Source of the DNA: CAVRXT01 sp963725655
GTDB lineage: Bacteria; Acidobacteriota; Terriglobia; Acidiferrales; UBA7541
DNA: 64,000 bases
Direction of reading: 5' to 3'
Assembly (NCBI GenBank): GCA_963725655.1
Contig: CAVRYY010000001.1
Span: forward strand, 1,488,001 to 1,552,000
A program made the translations under genes and the position numbers. This document shows positions 25,310-33,955 of this stretch, one piece after another. Positions within the stretch are counted from its first letter, which is position 1. The number at the start of each line of letters is the position of its first letter. The notes under the pieces were generated by a model. That model was not told where the DNA came from, searched no databases, and worked only from the letters and a program-made list of their open reading frames with translations.

Positions 25310-25875
25310 ACCACCGCCTCTTCCGACCACTTTTCGTTGGCCTGCCGGTAGGCCCGCGCCGGAAGGGTCAGGCGCAGAAAGAGTGAGGTCGCCTTGTCCG
25401 ATCGCCGCAGCGCCAGCGCGAGCAACATCTTCTCGAACCAGGTCAATCGCGCGCGCGGTGCAAATTGCACTTCGCGATCGCCATGACCGGCGCGCCGGCT
25501 CACCGATTCCACCACCGCGATCAAGTTTTCGGGCAGCACCGCGGGGTCGTCGCAAAGCGCGCGATCGCCTCGAGTGATCCAGCGCCGCTCGCCTGGGTCT
25601 CCGGCCACTGCCGCTACTCGATGTGTGATCAGCTGCGGTCCCGCAGAGAAAACAACAAGTTGCCCTACCGAAATGTCTCCGGGCGCGGCCCGGCGGACAG
25701 TAAGAATGTCGCCGGGACGAAGCGCGGGAACCATGCTCGACCCGAGAACCCTGAGCCGCGCCGCTCCAAACTTGCGAACTAGCTCGGCGGTCATTTCCAC
25801 TTTTAGCGCATCGTGCTCCCGCGTCTCGCGGGGCGATGCGGGCGCTGGCGCTGCCGTGTCTTCCCTCTCGCTCAT
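25297..25875 (-). CDS. SipW-like S24/S26-family peptidase
   Basis: 192 residues. RVLGSSMVPALRPGDIL carries the likely nucleophile Ser and QLITHRVAAV the His expected in the Ser/His SipW (ER-type) signal peptidases; WITRGDRALCDDP is the third conserved box. A late hydrophobic patch (KMLLALALRR) might associate with the membrane. As first gene of a four-gene operon with PqqD-like and radical SAM proteins, it is a candidate leader peptidase or regulator. The ATG at 25875 is preferred over GTG at 25926, which lies inside the terminator region of the upstream gene. Confidence 0.82.
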   Translation of the reverse strand: MSEREDTAAPAPASPRETREHDALKVEMTAELVRKFGAARLRVLGSSMVPALRPGDILTVRRAAPGDISVGQLVVFSAGPQLITHRVAAVAGDPGERRWITRGDRALCDDPAVLPENLIAVVESVSRRAGHGDREVQFAPRARLTWFEKMLLALALRRSDKATSLFLRLTLPARAYRQANEKWSEEAVVWQP

Positions 25876-25926
25876 CGCGTCGTGCCTCTGAGCTCTGCTG
25901 TGGCCCGGCCGAAACGCGCGGCGCAC

Positions 25927-25985
25927 AAAAAAACGCTCGAAGCGGATCGCCCGTTTCTGCTACTGCCTGCGGGCCGCTTCGAGCG
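25927..25985 (-). terminator. Intrinsic terminator after the smaller secreted protein gene
   Basis: On the minus strand a perfect 12-bp stem, CGCTCGAAGCGG / CCGCTTCGAGCG (25934-25945 with 25974-25985), is followed by TTTTTTT. It separates the secreted-protein gene from the S26 peptidase operon, so that operon needs its own promoter or read-through. Confidence 0.9.
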
Positions 25986-26009
25986 TCGACTTCGGTTATT
26001 CATCCAGCG

Positions 26010-28193
26010 CTAGTTTAGACCATTCTGGGTTGCCTTCACAGCGCAGCCCTGAACGCCGCTGCAGGTTCCGTTGGTCGTTCCAATCGCGAGCGGTGTGAAG
26101 TAAACGCTCGAACCGGAAGTCGAGTCCGACGAAACCACGTTGTCGATGACGATCCCGCTGGTGCCGCCAGGTTCGCCCAGCGAGGCCGTGGTGGTCGTCG
26201 GGAACGCCCCGTTGGTGACGTTGATCGACATCAGGCAGCCGCCCGAAGCATTGGTGTTACCCGCGCCAGTCACATCGCAGTTGGTTCCCATGCCGCCGGC
26301 GGTCACTCCGAAGAACATCATGTCCATTCCGTTGTTGTAGACCTCGGTGAGCGGCGAGCATTCCGAATCCAGCGTCGATCCTACTTGTAGATAATTCGGA
26401 TCGCTGCCGATGAAGTTGCCAAAAGCATCGAAAGAGATTCGCCGGATCGTCGGCACATCCGAGGTGGTCAGTTTGCCGCAATAGTAAAGGTGGCCCTGAG
26501 CGTCGTTGCCCGAGTAGTAGGTGTTATCGAAGTCGCCGGAATGCATCTGCGCGCCTCCGACTCCCACTTCGAGCGACGTAGGATTGGCCAGCGTAATGTT
26601 CGCTTGCATGATCTCGGCCATGCCGTCACTGTCGTTGCCGACGAACACCAGCACCCGCTCCGAGCTGGAATCGACGATCGGAGGATCGGGAATTGGGTTG
26701 CCGCCAGTGGTTATGATGCAGCCGTGGGCGACGGCGCTGAAGGTGCCGCCGACCACGTAGCTGACGCAACCCTTGGAGTCCGCCACAAAAATGTTGCCGC
26801 TGACGCCGTCGTAGACCGGCCCAGTGAGTTTCGCGCCACTGTCCACGGTGACGCTCCAGGCCTTCGCGGGCGAACTGCCCAGAAACGCGTTATTGAATTT
26901 ATAGAGCGTGCCATTGTCGTCGCCCACGTAGATCGCGTCATCGTAATAATCCACGAAGGGTGCGGAGTTGGTGGACGAATGGGAGCCCATCGAGAGCACC
27001 ATCTGGCAATTGGTGCAAGTGCTCCAAGTGGAGGCGGTCGCAGTCGTCGGCGTCACCGGCGCACTGATGGTGCCGGCTCCGGCTTTCCATTTCAGAATGT
27101 GCAGCGCCGAGCCGGTCGATGTGCTTTCCACAAAGGCCAACTTGGTGCCATCCATGGACAGCGCCACCGAACTGGTGGTGGATCCGCCGGTCATGGTCGA
27201 AGTGCCGTACGCGAAGTATGTGGAAGGTCCCAAACCGCAGGAGGGATAAAGATTGTTCAGCGCCAGGATATTCGCTGACGCGGTAGAGCTTCCGCCGCTC
27301 CCGCCGATGAACTTCGGAAAGAACCACGTAAAGGTTTCCGAGTTGGTGCAGAAGCCGAAGAAGAACGGGAAGCAATCGATTGCGCCGCTCGGCCCCACCG
27401 TCGAATTGTTACCCGCGGCGCCCGCAGCGGTATCCGTAACGATTACCCAGTTGCCGAAGAATACTTGCGCCGTGTAGGTGAAGGTCAGCGGGTTGGCGGT
27501 GTTATACGCATTCACCGCCGTGACGAAGTTGCCCGCCGCTTGAAAAGGGCTGGATCCCTGTCGAAAATGCAAACTGGTGACCGTAGCGGTGTTGGAGATG
27601 GCGGTGAAGGTCACCCCATTGATCTGGATCGTCGAATTGATGGCCGGCACATTCCAGAAGAAGCCGTAGTCGATCGCTTTGGTCGAATAGCCGGTGGCGC
27701 CCGCTCCCGACGCGGTGTTGGTGTTGTAGGCCACGTAGTCGCTGATGCAATTCGGCGTCGCGTTGACGTTGAAACTGTACTTGGCAGGGAACTGATCGTT
27801 CCCGACGCCAGCGCTCGCTCCCAGGGCAGCCGTCCAATCGCGGTGCAGTGGGCCGCTCTCCGGTTCGGCCTGTTCATCTCCCCATTTGGCGGGCATGGTC
27901 GGGTTCACCATGCGTGGGCCCGAGGCAGTTCGGTCTGCAACAGGCCCCGACGCTGCCATCGCACGCCGGTAGAGCTGCTGGATAAACCTGGGGTCGCGTT
28001 GCAGCCGTTGAGACTGCTCGACGGTCTTCGGAGCCGAGAAAACCAGGTTCTTGTGGCTCCAGTCAGTCACCATAGGGACACGGGTGTGAGCCTTAGTAAC
28101 GTCGGGCGTCTGGGCCATCAATGACATCCCTAGTGTCAAAGTAGACGCGATTCCTAGAGCGACTTTCATAAGCTTTTTGTGGGTCGAATTCAT
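26010..28193 (-). CDS. Secreted propeller-like protein, smaller paralog
   Basis: 727 residues with a signal peptide (LMKVALGIASTLTLGMSLMAQ). Landmarks shared with the large protein at 29837-33955 are HTRVPMVTDWSHKNLVFS, PAKYSFNVNATPNCISDYVAY, ILALNNLYPSC, the propeller-like DAIYVGDDNGTLYKFNNAF, LTGPVYDGVSGNIFVADSKG and the C-terminal CAVKATQNGLN. Blade-like repeats and paired Cys suggest an extracellular beta-propeller. I do not recognise a named family or catalytic site. It lies between the candidate peptide gene and the maturation operon on the same strand and is closed by a strong terminator. Confidence 0.8.
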   Translation of the reverse strand: MNSTHKKLMKVALGIASTLTLGMSLMAQTPDVTKAHTRVPMVTDWSHKNLVFSAPKTVEQSQRLQRDPRFIQQLYRRAMAASGPVADRTASGPRMVNPTMPAKWGDEQAEPESGPLHRDWTAALGASAGVGNDQFPAKYSFNVNATPNCISDYVAYNTNTASGAGATGYSTKAIDYGFFWNVPAINSTIQINGVTFTAISNTATVTSLHFRQGSSPFQAAGNFVTAVNAYNTANPLTFTYTAQVFFGNWVIVTDTAAGAAGNNSTVGPSGAIDCFPFFFGFCTNSETFTWFFPKFIGGSGGSSTASANILALNNLYPSCGLGPSTYFAYGTSTMTGGSTTSSVALSMDGTKLAFVESTSTGSALHILKWKAGAGTISAPVTPTTATASTWSTCTNCQMVLSMGSHSSTNSAPFVDYYDDAIYVGDDNGTLYKFNNAFLGSSPAKAWSVTVDSGAKLTGPVYDGVSGNIFVADSKGCVSYVVGGTFSAVAHGCIITTGGNPIPDPPIVDSSSERVLVFVGNDSDGMAEIMQANITLANPTSLEVGVGGAQMHSGDFDNTYYSGNDAQGHLYYCGKLTTSDVPTIRRISFDAFGNFIGSDPNYLQVGSTLDSECSPLTEVYNNGMDMMFFGVTAGGMGTNCDVTGAGNTNASGGCLMSINVTNGAFPTTTTASLGEPGGTSGIVIDNVVSSDSTSGSSVYFTPLAIGTTNGTCSGVQGCAVKATQNGLN

Positions 28194-28269
28194 TGCGTTT
28201 GCCTCGCCTAAAAAAGAGTTACTTCCGGGTCGGTACGGTTATACCGTCCTGCCCCAAATCGACCCAATC

Positions 28270-28330
28270 TATTCGGATTTGGAACAGGAAGTAGGGGGAC
28301 GTACAGTACTTTGCCCATAATTCTCAACTT
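28270..28330 (-). promoter_or_regulatory. Leader motif shared with the large paralog
   Basis: On the minus strand this contains GTACTGTACG followed by TCCTGTTCCAAATCCGA. The region upstream of the large paralog has GTACAGTGTG and TCCTGTTCCAGATTCGG at similar spacing (33995-34065). A shared 17-nt core with two differences, in otherwise dissimilar leaders, suggests a common operator or RNA element controlling both secreted proteins. Confidence 0.5.
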
Positions 28331-29205
28331 GATATTTGTTTGTATCAATAAGAAAATAAACAGATTACATTAATGCAATTCTGAGACCCTTCGTTTATCA
28401 GACCCCTACGCTCGCACTCACCCAACACATCAAGTATCAGGACCTACAGGCGGATGGGTACGTGCCCGGATGCCTCCAGATCAGTCCGAACAGGCCCCAA
28501 AAGAGCACCTAAGGCTGGCTCTGGAAACGACCCAAATCGCACTGAGGAAGCCGCTGGGCGAGCGCTTAGCGGCGGGAGGCCCGGCCCTAGCCTAGGTGTG
28601 CCAACTGGGGGCTCTAGGCGGAGCTGAGGGGCTACCTATGGCCAGTCCTGGGGCAAGTTGGGCTTCTGCGATTTGGGCTGCTCTGCGGCGACGGAGGGGT
28701 AGTGATGGTCGACAAGCGGTGTGATCGCTCAGCCATTTGCCATTTGTAAAAGCACGAGCCGCGAAGGCCGGGAGGCGCCCCAGGGTCAAGCATCGCACGC
28801 ACTGGCCGAGCGCCTCTGAGCTGGAAGCTCAGCGGTCCCTGTGGTAGCGATCGTTAGAAACCCACCGACTGCTGCACCCACGAGGCAGCATCGATCACTC
28901 GGTCCGAGTGGCCGATACTTCACGATGCCAGCGGGGAAGTCGGGGGTTCAGAACGGCGGAGTGGCGGTGAACCTAATCTGTCTTTCGGTGGTTAGAGAAA
29001 TCGGTCGGCGCGGCCGCAGTTGACCTGAGCGACTCGCCAAGGCGGGATCAGTAACTTCCGCCGGACTTGGGCCTGACCATGCGATATCGGTAGCAGCGGC
29101 CAAAACGTGAATCACAAAGGCGTGCACAACGAAACCCAAGCACACGCAGGGCGTGAGCCAGCATACGCAGAATTCAATTTTCTAATGTTGATGTAAATGT
29201 GGGCA

Positions 29206-29227
29206 GCGCATTCCTAGGGGAATGCGC
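29206..29227 (-). terminator. Terminator-like hairpin after the candidate peptide gene
   Basis: GCGCATTCC (29206-29214) and GGAATGCGC (29219-29227) form a perfect 9-bp stem with a 4-nt loop, 7 nt beyond the peptide stop codon. The minus-strand tail is not a clean T-run (TGCCCACATTTACA), so it may act as an RNA-stabilising hairpin or weak terminator. Confidence 0.6.
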
Positions 29228-29234
29228 CGGGCCG

Positions 29235-29402
29235 CTAGGACGCCTTGCGATTGAACTTGCAGGATGATTGTGTTCCGCCGAGCTTGCCGCAACGCAGTGC
29301 CATGGTTTCGAAGACACGCTCATGACGTACCGCGGGTTTGTGGTATGGTTTTTTCCCTCCCGCTGCTGAGGGCTTGGCGGCGTTTGAAAAATTTGTGCTC
29401 AA
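29235..29402 (-). CDS. Candidate RiPP precursor peptide, 55 residues
   Basis: The minus-strand TTG at 29402 is preceded by GAGGT at proper spacing. The product has a hydrophilic leader with a Lys/Pro segment (GGKKPYHKPAVRHERVFE) and a C-terminal part TMALRCGKLGGTQSSCKF ending NRKAS. Short length, basic leader, two Cys and Gly/Thr/Ser between them are what a modified-peptide precursor looks like. The same strand carries PqqD-like, radical SAM, HprK-like and peptidase genes within 6 kb. A frame continuing upstream to 29570 exists, but its first half looks non-coding. No homolog could be searched; the assignment is inference. Confidence 0.6.
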   Translation of the reverse strand: MSTNFSNAAKPSAAGGKKPYHKPAVRHERVFETMALRCGKLGGTQSSCKFNRKAS

Positions 29403-29836
29403 TGTGACCTCATTCCAACCGTGAGATGCATTCCCCGGACAAAGGTGGCATAAAAATCTCTGGCCAACCAGCCAGGGCCGCCTGCGGATACTTACCCCGT
29501 TAGTGTACCACCGCGCGCCGCGATTTTCACAGATGATTGTCACACAAATGTAAATATTCCAGAATTGCACCAGCCGATCCTCCAGAGATTCCTAAGGGTA
29601 GGCCCGTCTTCGGTTTATGCGGGGGTCTACACGCTTCCGATTAGCCGGCCCCTGCGTCCCGGTACTGGCCATATAAGCGGTCGGATTTGGCATATGTCTG
29701 CGGCTATGAGGGCTGCCCCACCAGCGCCCCCCACGGCCTGAAGAACTCGGGCCACACAAAAAAAAGCAGCCTGGATGAGGTTCCATCCAGGCTGCCGTAG
29801 GTTCTTACTGCCAGCCGCCCCTCCGGGCGTTTGCGC
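29403..29836. other. Region between large secreted protein and candidate peptide gene
   Basis: 434 bp with the strong terminator of the large gene at 29758-29796. The remainder should hold the promoter of the peptide gene (minus strand); TACACT near 29506 is a possible -10, but I cannot pick a confident -35. No gene seen. Confidence 0.45.
29758..29796 (-). terminator. Intrinsic terminator of the large secreted protein gene
   Basis: On the minus strand GCAGCCTGGAT / ATCCAGGCTGC (29786-29796 with 29767-29777) is a perfect 11-bp stem with an 8-nt loop followed by TTTTTTTT. Confidence 0.93.
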
Positions 29837-32800
29837 TTACTGCAAGCCTGACTGCGTGAGCTTCACGGCGCAGTATTTTCCTGTGCCGCAAACTGGGTCG
29901 GTGCTGTTGCCTACCGCCTCGGTAGTGAAGTACATGCTCGAGGCTTGAGCGACCGGGCTGATGTTGTCCACCACGATTCCGCTGACGCCGTCCTGCGCGG
30001 CCGGGTAGGTATTTACGGTGTGTTCGATGCCCTTGGTCATCACGTACGAACTGGTGACGCTGTAGGCCTGACCCACCGCTGCTCCGAAAGCTCCGGTCCC
30101 GCCCGAGATGCGTCCGACGCCGAGTAGCATGTAATCGTTGCCGTCGGGGCCGCCGTCTGAGGCAGGCTGGAAGATTTCGGTGATCGGTGCGCACTCTGCG
30201 TAAGCGGACGTGGCCAAGCTCGAGAGGCTCAGTCCGAGGGTGGCATCGACCGCGTTGTTCATGACGCCGGCGTTAAAGGTGATGGCGTACATGGCCGGAG
30301 CGGCGGTCGTCGAGTTGTCGCAGATGAACAAGTGGCCGACGCCGGTGCCGTTGTAGTAGTTGTTGTCGAACGCCGGTGAATGCACGTTTACCACGCTGGT
30401 ACCGCTCGACGCTGGGGTAGATCCGCACATGTTGCCGGAGCCGGTGGTGATGTTGTTCACGCGGCTACCGAACAGCGTGCTCGGGCTTGCGCCGGTGCCT
30501 GCTTGGGTGACGATCGCACGGTTGGAAGAGCTGATCGAAGTTGCCGCGTTCTGGGTGTAGGCGTAGAGCGCGGAAATCGAACCGTCGACGATCACTGGAT
30601 CGGTGATGCCGCCGGAGGCAGTTCCGCACGAGCTGGTTCCGCTTCCTGCGCCGACGATCATCGATCCGGCTACACTGGTAAGCGACGTCGGCACCGCGTA
30701 CACCTTGCCGTCCGCCGCGCCTACGAACACGTTGCCGGAATTGCCGTCCAGGACTGGGCCGGTCAGCATGGTCTGCCCTGAGGTGGAAGCTACCTGCAGG
30801 CTGGTGACTACCGGTGCGGCAGATCCGCCAGTGGTTGCCGTTCCGACGAACACCGGCGATACCGAGTACAGCACGCCGTTGTCATCGCCGAAGTACAGCA
30901 CGTCGTTGTCGTAGTCGTAATACGGTGAAGAGTTCGTGATGTGGTTGCTGCTGATGGCCACGTTGATCATGCACGATCCGGACGTAGCGCAACCCGCCGT
31001 TGGCGGATCCAGAGTAACCGTCGGCGCCGCGGTGTATCCGGTGCCGTTGCTGGTCAGCGTGATCGAAGTCACCACGCCGCCTGCTGAGACGTTGGCTGTT
31101 GCGGTTGCACCGGAAGCACCTGCGCCGCCGCCGTTGATGTAAACGTTCGGTACGGTGGTGTATCCGCTGCCGCCATAAACCAGGTTGATCGCGCCGAGCT
31201 GGTCCAGAGTGCTCACCGTAGCCGCTGCACCAGTTCCGCCGCCTCCGCTGCCGAAGGTGACCGTCGGGGTGCCGGTGTAACCGCTGCCGGCATTGTTCAC
31301 AGTAACCGAAGCCACCGAGCCGCTAATGGTTGCGGTGCCTGCTGCGCCTGATCCGCTGCCGGTGCTAGCGAATGTAACGGTTGGAGCTGCGGTGTAACCC
31401 GAGCCCGCACTGGTAACGGTCACCGAGCTGACTACCCCAGTAAGGTTTGCGGTAGCTGCTGCGCCGGTGCCAGGGCCGCCGATAGTAACCGTCGGAACTG
31501 ACAGGTAGTTGTTGCCTGCATTGGTGACGTTGATCGCGCTTACGTACTTCGATAGGACCGCCGTTGCCGCTGCGCCCGATCCGCCCGTGCCGGTGTTGTT
31601 GAAAGTGATCGCGGGTGTGGTCGAGTAGGTGCCCGGATTGGTGACGGTAATGCTGCCCACGACTCCGGTCAGGTTGGCCGTTGCTGCTGCGCCGGTGCCG
31701 CTGGCGCTGTTGATGGTGACGGTTGCGGTGGTGTAACCACTGCCGACGGTGGTCACGTTAACGGCCGTAACCGAGCCAGCGATAGTTGAAGTTGCCGCTG
31801 CGCCAGTGCCGCTGCCGCCGCTGAACGTAACGGTCGGCGCCGAGGTGTATCCGGAGCCGGCGTTGGTCACCGAAACGCTCTGTACCGTGCCGCTGATTTT
31901 TGCAGTGGCGGTTGCCTGAGTGGTTGCGCCGCCGCCGGTAAAGGTCACTGTCGGATTGGCGTTGTATCCGCTACCGCCGCTGGTCAGCGTGAGCGAATTC
32001 AACGTGGTCGTGGTAGTGGTGTTTACGGTATAAGCCGCTGCAGTGACCTTCGAGTAGTAGTTCACGGTCATCACAACGCTGCCGCCGGTCAAGGTATAAG
32101 ACCCTGGGTTGTTGATGGTTACGCTGACGATGCAAACATCATAGCTGCCTTGGGCGGCGCCGCAAGTGGCCGTGGAGTTGCTGGTAACCGCCGTTCCCGT
32201 TGCCGCGGTATTCTGCACGCAACCCGTAGCGCTGCAGGAAAACGTTACCGTCGGATAGGTAATGCCGAAGAACGTGTTGTAGCTTCCGTGGTTAGTGAAG
32301 GTCACGCTGCTAACCGACGTGAGCGTAGACATGTTCGCAGTTGCCGTCGCCGTGGTGCCGGAAGGTGGGGCCGAAATCGCTACGGTCGGTGCAGAGGTAT
32401 ATCCCGCGCCGGCGGTAACTAGTGTCAACGAACTCACCGGACCGGCGATCGCTGCCGTTGCAGTTGCGCCGCCAGTGCCGGAAATCGTTACGGTCGGTGC
32501 GGTCTGATATGCACTGCCGGCGTTGGTTACGTTCACGGCCTGCACTGAACCGCTAAAGGTTGCCGTTGCCGCCGCGCCGGTGCCGTCACCGGTGATGCTG
32601 ACCGTCGGTGCAGAAGCGTAGCCCGAACCGCCGTTGGTCAAGGTGTAAGATCCAACGCCCTGGCTCAGGTTGGCGGTGGCTGCTCCGGTGCCGCTGCTGT
32701 AATTCACGATCGGCGCGGTGGTGTAACCCGTGCCGCCGTTGGTCACGTTAATCGAAGTGGCGCCCGTGGCGGTGGTCGCGGTGGCCGTTGCAGTGGTGCC

Positions 32801-33955
32801 TGTACCCGGCCCCTGGACAGTTACCGTGGGGGTGGTGGTGTAGTTCGCCCCGCCTGCGGTTACGGTGTAAGAAGTCACGCCGTTGGTCACGTTGGCGGTG
32901 CCGGTGGCGGCAACCCCGCCTGGGCCGGTGGGGTTACCGAAAGTAACCGTCGGTGCCGAAGCGTAGTTGCTGCCTTGTGTGGTGACGTTCACGGTATTGA
33001 CGCCCGCATTCAATGTAGAGGTAGCCGTGGCGCCAGTGCCGCCGCCAGCGCCACCGCTGATGGTGACCGTCGGCGCTGATGCGTATCCGCTGCCGCCGCT
33101 GGTTACCGCGATGCCCGAGATCGTGTCTGAAATTGTGCCCGAGGCGGACGCTTTCGCCCAAATAGTGGAAGGAGCCGCGGCGTGTGTCGCATCGCCGCTG
33201 CCTGCGCCGTCACCCGCGCTCCAGTTCAAAATATGCAGGTAGGTGGTCGCCCCGCCGCTTTCCAGGAACGCTACCTGCGAGCCATCCTCAGACAGTACCG
33301 GCGAAGTGGTGATCTTCCCGCCGGAGACTGTGGTGGTGTTATACGACCAGTAGACCAATGGGCCGCCCGCTCCGCACACGCCCACCGCAGGGGTCGTCCC
33401 CGAGTACAGATTATCCAAGGCCACCAGGTTCCCTTGGCCGCCGGTCACGCCCGCCACATCCAGGCCGTAGACCACGAAGTCAGGCCACACATAGGCGGTG
33501 GTTCCGGTGCAATTCGCCGCGGTTACCGGCTGATTGATGTCAAAGCTGAATTTCGCAGGGTACATTCCCGGGGCCACGAAACCGGCGCCCAGCGAGAACG
33601 ACCAGTCGATCTTGGCGGGGCTACCCGCCTGCTGCCCGCGGTTCTGCCCGAAGCGGCCTGCCTCGAACAGCGTGTCCTTGCCGCCCACAGGCATCCGGCT
33701 GTTATCCACCGAGGCTGCCGCGCGGCCATTCCCGTGAAGTTTGCGCGAGTAGATGTAGCGTTTGTCGTGTGGTTTGGCGGCTTCTTGGTCAGGGGAGCGG
33801 TCCTTCGAGTAAATCATGTGGGTGTAGCTCCAATCCACCGGCAGAGACACCCGAGTGTGCTCAGTATCAGGAGTAGTCTGCGCTATAGCCGCCCCAGTAC
33901 CCATAAGGGCCGCGATTGCGAGGAGAAGTGCGCGACAGGAAGACTTGGCTCTCAT
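29837..33955 (-). CDS. Large secreted propeller-like protein with inserted repeat array
   Basis: 1372 residues. ATG at 33955 has GGAGG 8 nt upstream and opens a signal peptide (ALLLAIAALMGTGAAIAQ). Ends match the smaller paralog: HTRVSLPVDWSYTHMIYS near the N terminus and CAVKLTQSGLQ at the C terminus, with NLVALDNLYSG, DVLYFGDDNGVLYSV and LTGPVLDGNSGNVFVGA in between. A block of about 700 residues (31006-33118) consists of about 18 Gly/Thr-rich repeats and is absent from the paralog. Probably an extracellular surface protein; no catalytic motif recognised. It has its own strong terminator. Confidence 0.85.
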   Translation of the reverse strand: MRAKSSCRALLLAIAALMGTGAAIAQTTPDTEHTRVSLPVDWSYTHMIYSKDRSPDQEAAKPHDKRYIYSRKLHGNGRAAASVDNSRMPVGGKDTLFEAGRFGQNRGQQAGSPAKIDWSFSLGAGFVAPGMYPAKFSFDINQPVTAANCTGTTAYVWPDFVVYGLDVAGVTGGQGNLVALDNLYSGTTPAVGVCGAGGPLVYWSYNTTTVSGGKITTSPVLSEDGSQVAFLESGGATTYLHILNWSAGDGAGSGDATHAAAPSTIWAKASASGTISDTISGIAVTSGGSGYASAPTVTISGGAGGGTGATATSTLNAGVNTVNVTTQGSNYASAPTVTFGNPTGPGGVAATGTANVTNGVTSYTVTAGGANYTTTPTVTVQGPGTGTTATATATTATGATSINVTNGGTGYTTAPIVNYSSGTGAATANLSQGVGSYTLTNGGSGYASAPTVSITGDGTGAAATATFSGSVQAVNVTNAGSAYQTAPTVTISGTGGATATAAIAGPVSSLTLVTAGAGYTSAPTVAISAPPSGTTATATANMSTLTSVSSVTFTNHGSYNTFFGITYPTVTFSCSATGCVQNTAATGTAVTSNSTATCGAAQGSYDVCIVSVTINNPGSYTLTGGSVVMTVNYYSKVTAAAYTVNTTTTTTLNSLTLTSGGSGYNANPTVTFTGGGATTQATATAKISGTVQSVSVTNAGSGYTSAPTVTFSGGSGTGAAATSTIAGSVTAVNVTTVGSGYTTATVTINSASGTGAAATANLTGVVGSITVTNPGTYSTTPAITFNNTGTGGSGAAATAVLSKYVSAINVTNAGNNYLSVPTVTIGGPGTGAAATANLTGVVSSVTVTSAGSGYTAAPTVTFASTGSGSGAAGTATISGSVASVTVNNAGSGYTGTPTVTFGSGGGGTGAAATVSTLDQLGAINLVYGGSGYTTVPNVYINGGGAGASGATATANVSAGGVVTSITLTSNGTGYTAAPTVTLDPPTAGCATSGSCMINVAISSNHITNSSPYYDYDNDVLYFGDDNGVLYSVSPVFVGTATTGGSAAPVVTSLQVASTSGQTMLTGPVLDGNSGNVFVGAADGKVYAVPTSLTSVAGSMIVGAGSGTSSCGTASGGITDPVIVDGSISALYAYTQNAATSISSSNRAIVTQAGTGASPSTLFGSRVNNITTGSGNMCGSTPASSGTSVVNVHSPAFDNNYYNGTGVGHLFICDNSTTAAPAMYAITFNAGVMNNAVDATLGLSLSSLATSAYAECAPITEIFQPASDGGPDGNDYMLLGVGRISGGTGAFGAAVGQAYSVTSSYVMTKGIEHTVNTYPAAQDGVSGIVVDNISPVAQASSMYFTTEAVGNSTDPVCGTGKYCAVKLTQSGLQ
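31006..33118 (-). repeat. Coding array of about 18 repeats of about 39 residues
   Basis: Units of the form NAGSGYTSAPTVTFSGG followed by a GTGAAATATI-like stretch and SVTAVNVT recur across the block. Diagnostic GSGYxxxPTV occurs in most copies; two central units are divergent and carry Cys (SCSATGC, then CGAAQGSYDVC). Repeats are diverged rather than identical at DNA level, so this is an old expansion rather than a recent slippage. Confidence 0.85.

Larger units (their letters stand above)
28194..29234. other. About 1 kb without a recognisable gene
   Basis: No frame here has coding character on either strand. The first 200 bp are AT-richer than the surroundings and form the upstream leader of the secreted-protein gene at 28193 (see 28270-28330). 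A terminator-like hairpin lies at 29206-29227. The GC-rich remainder could be an eroded gene or a non-coding RNA; I see no evidence for either. Confidence 0.5.

Noticed and set aside
28341..29145. Search for mobile element, tRNA or second precursor copy in the 1-kb gene-free gap
   Set aside because: No terminal inverted repeats, transposase fragments, cloverleaf or Cys-containing short frame with a ribosome-binding site was found.
29403..29570. Upstream extension of the candidate peptide gene to an ATG at 29570
   Set aside because: The extra 56 residues have no coding character, and the TTG at 29402 has a better ribosome-binding site.
31006..33118. CRISPR-like or tandem-DNA array
   Set aside because: The periodicity is in protein sequence only; nucleotide units are diverged, have no spacers and keep one open frame.
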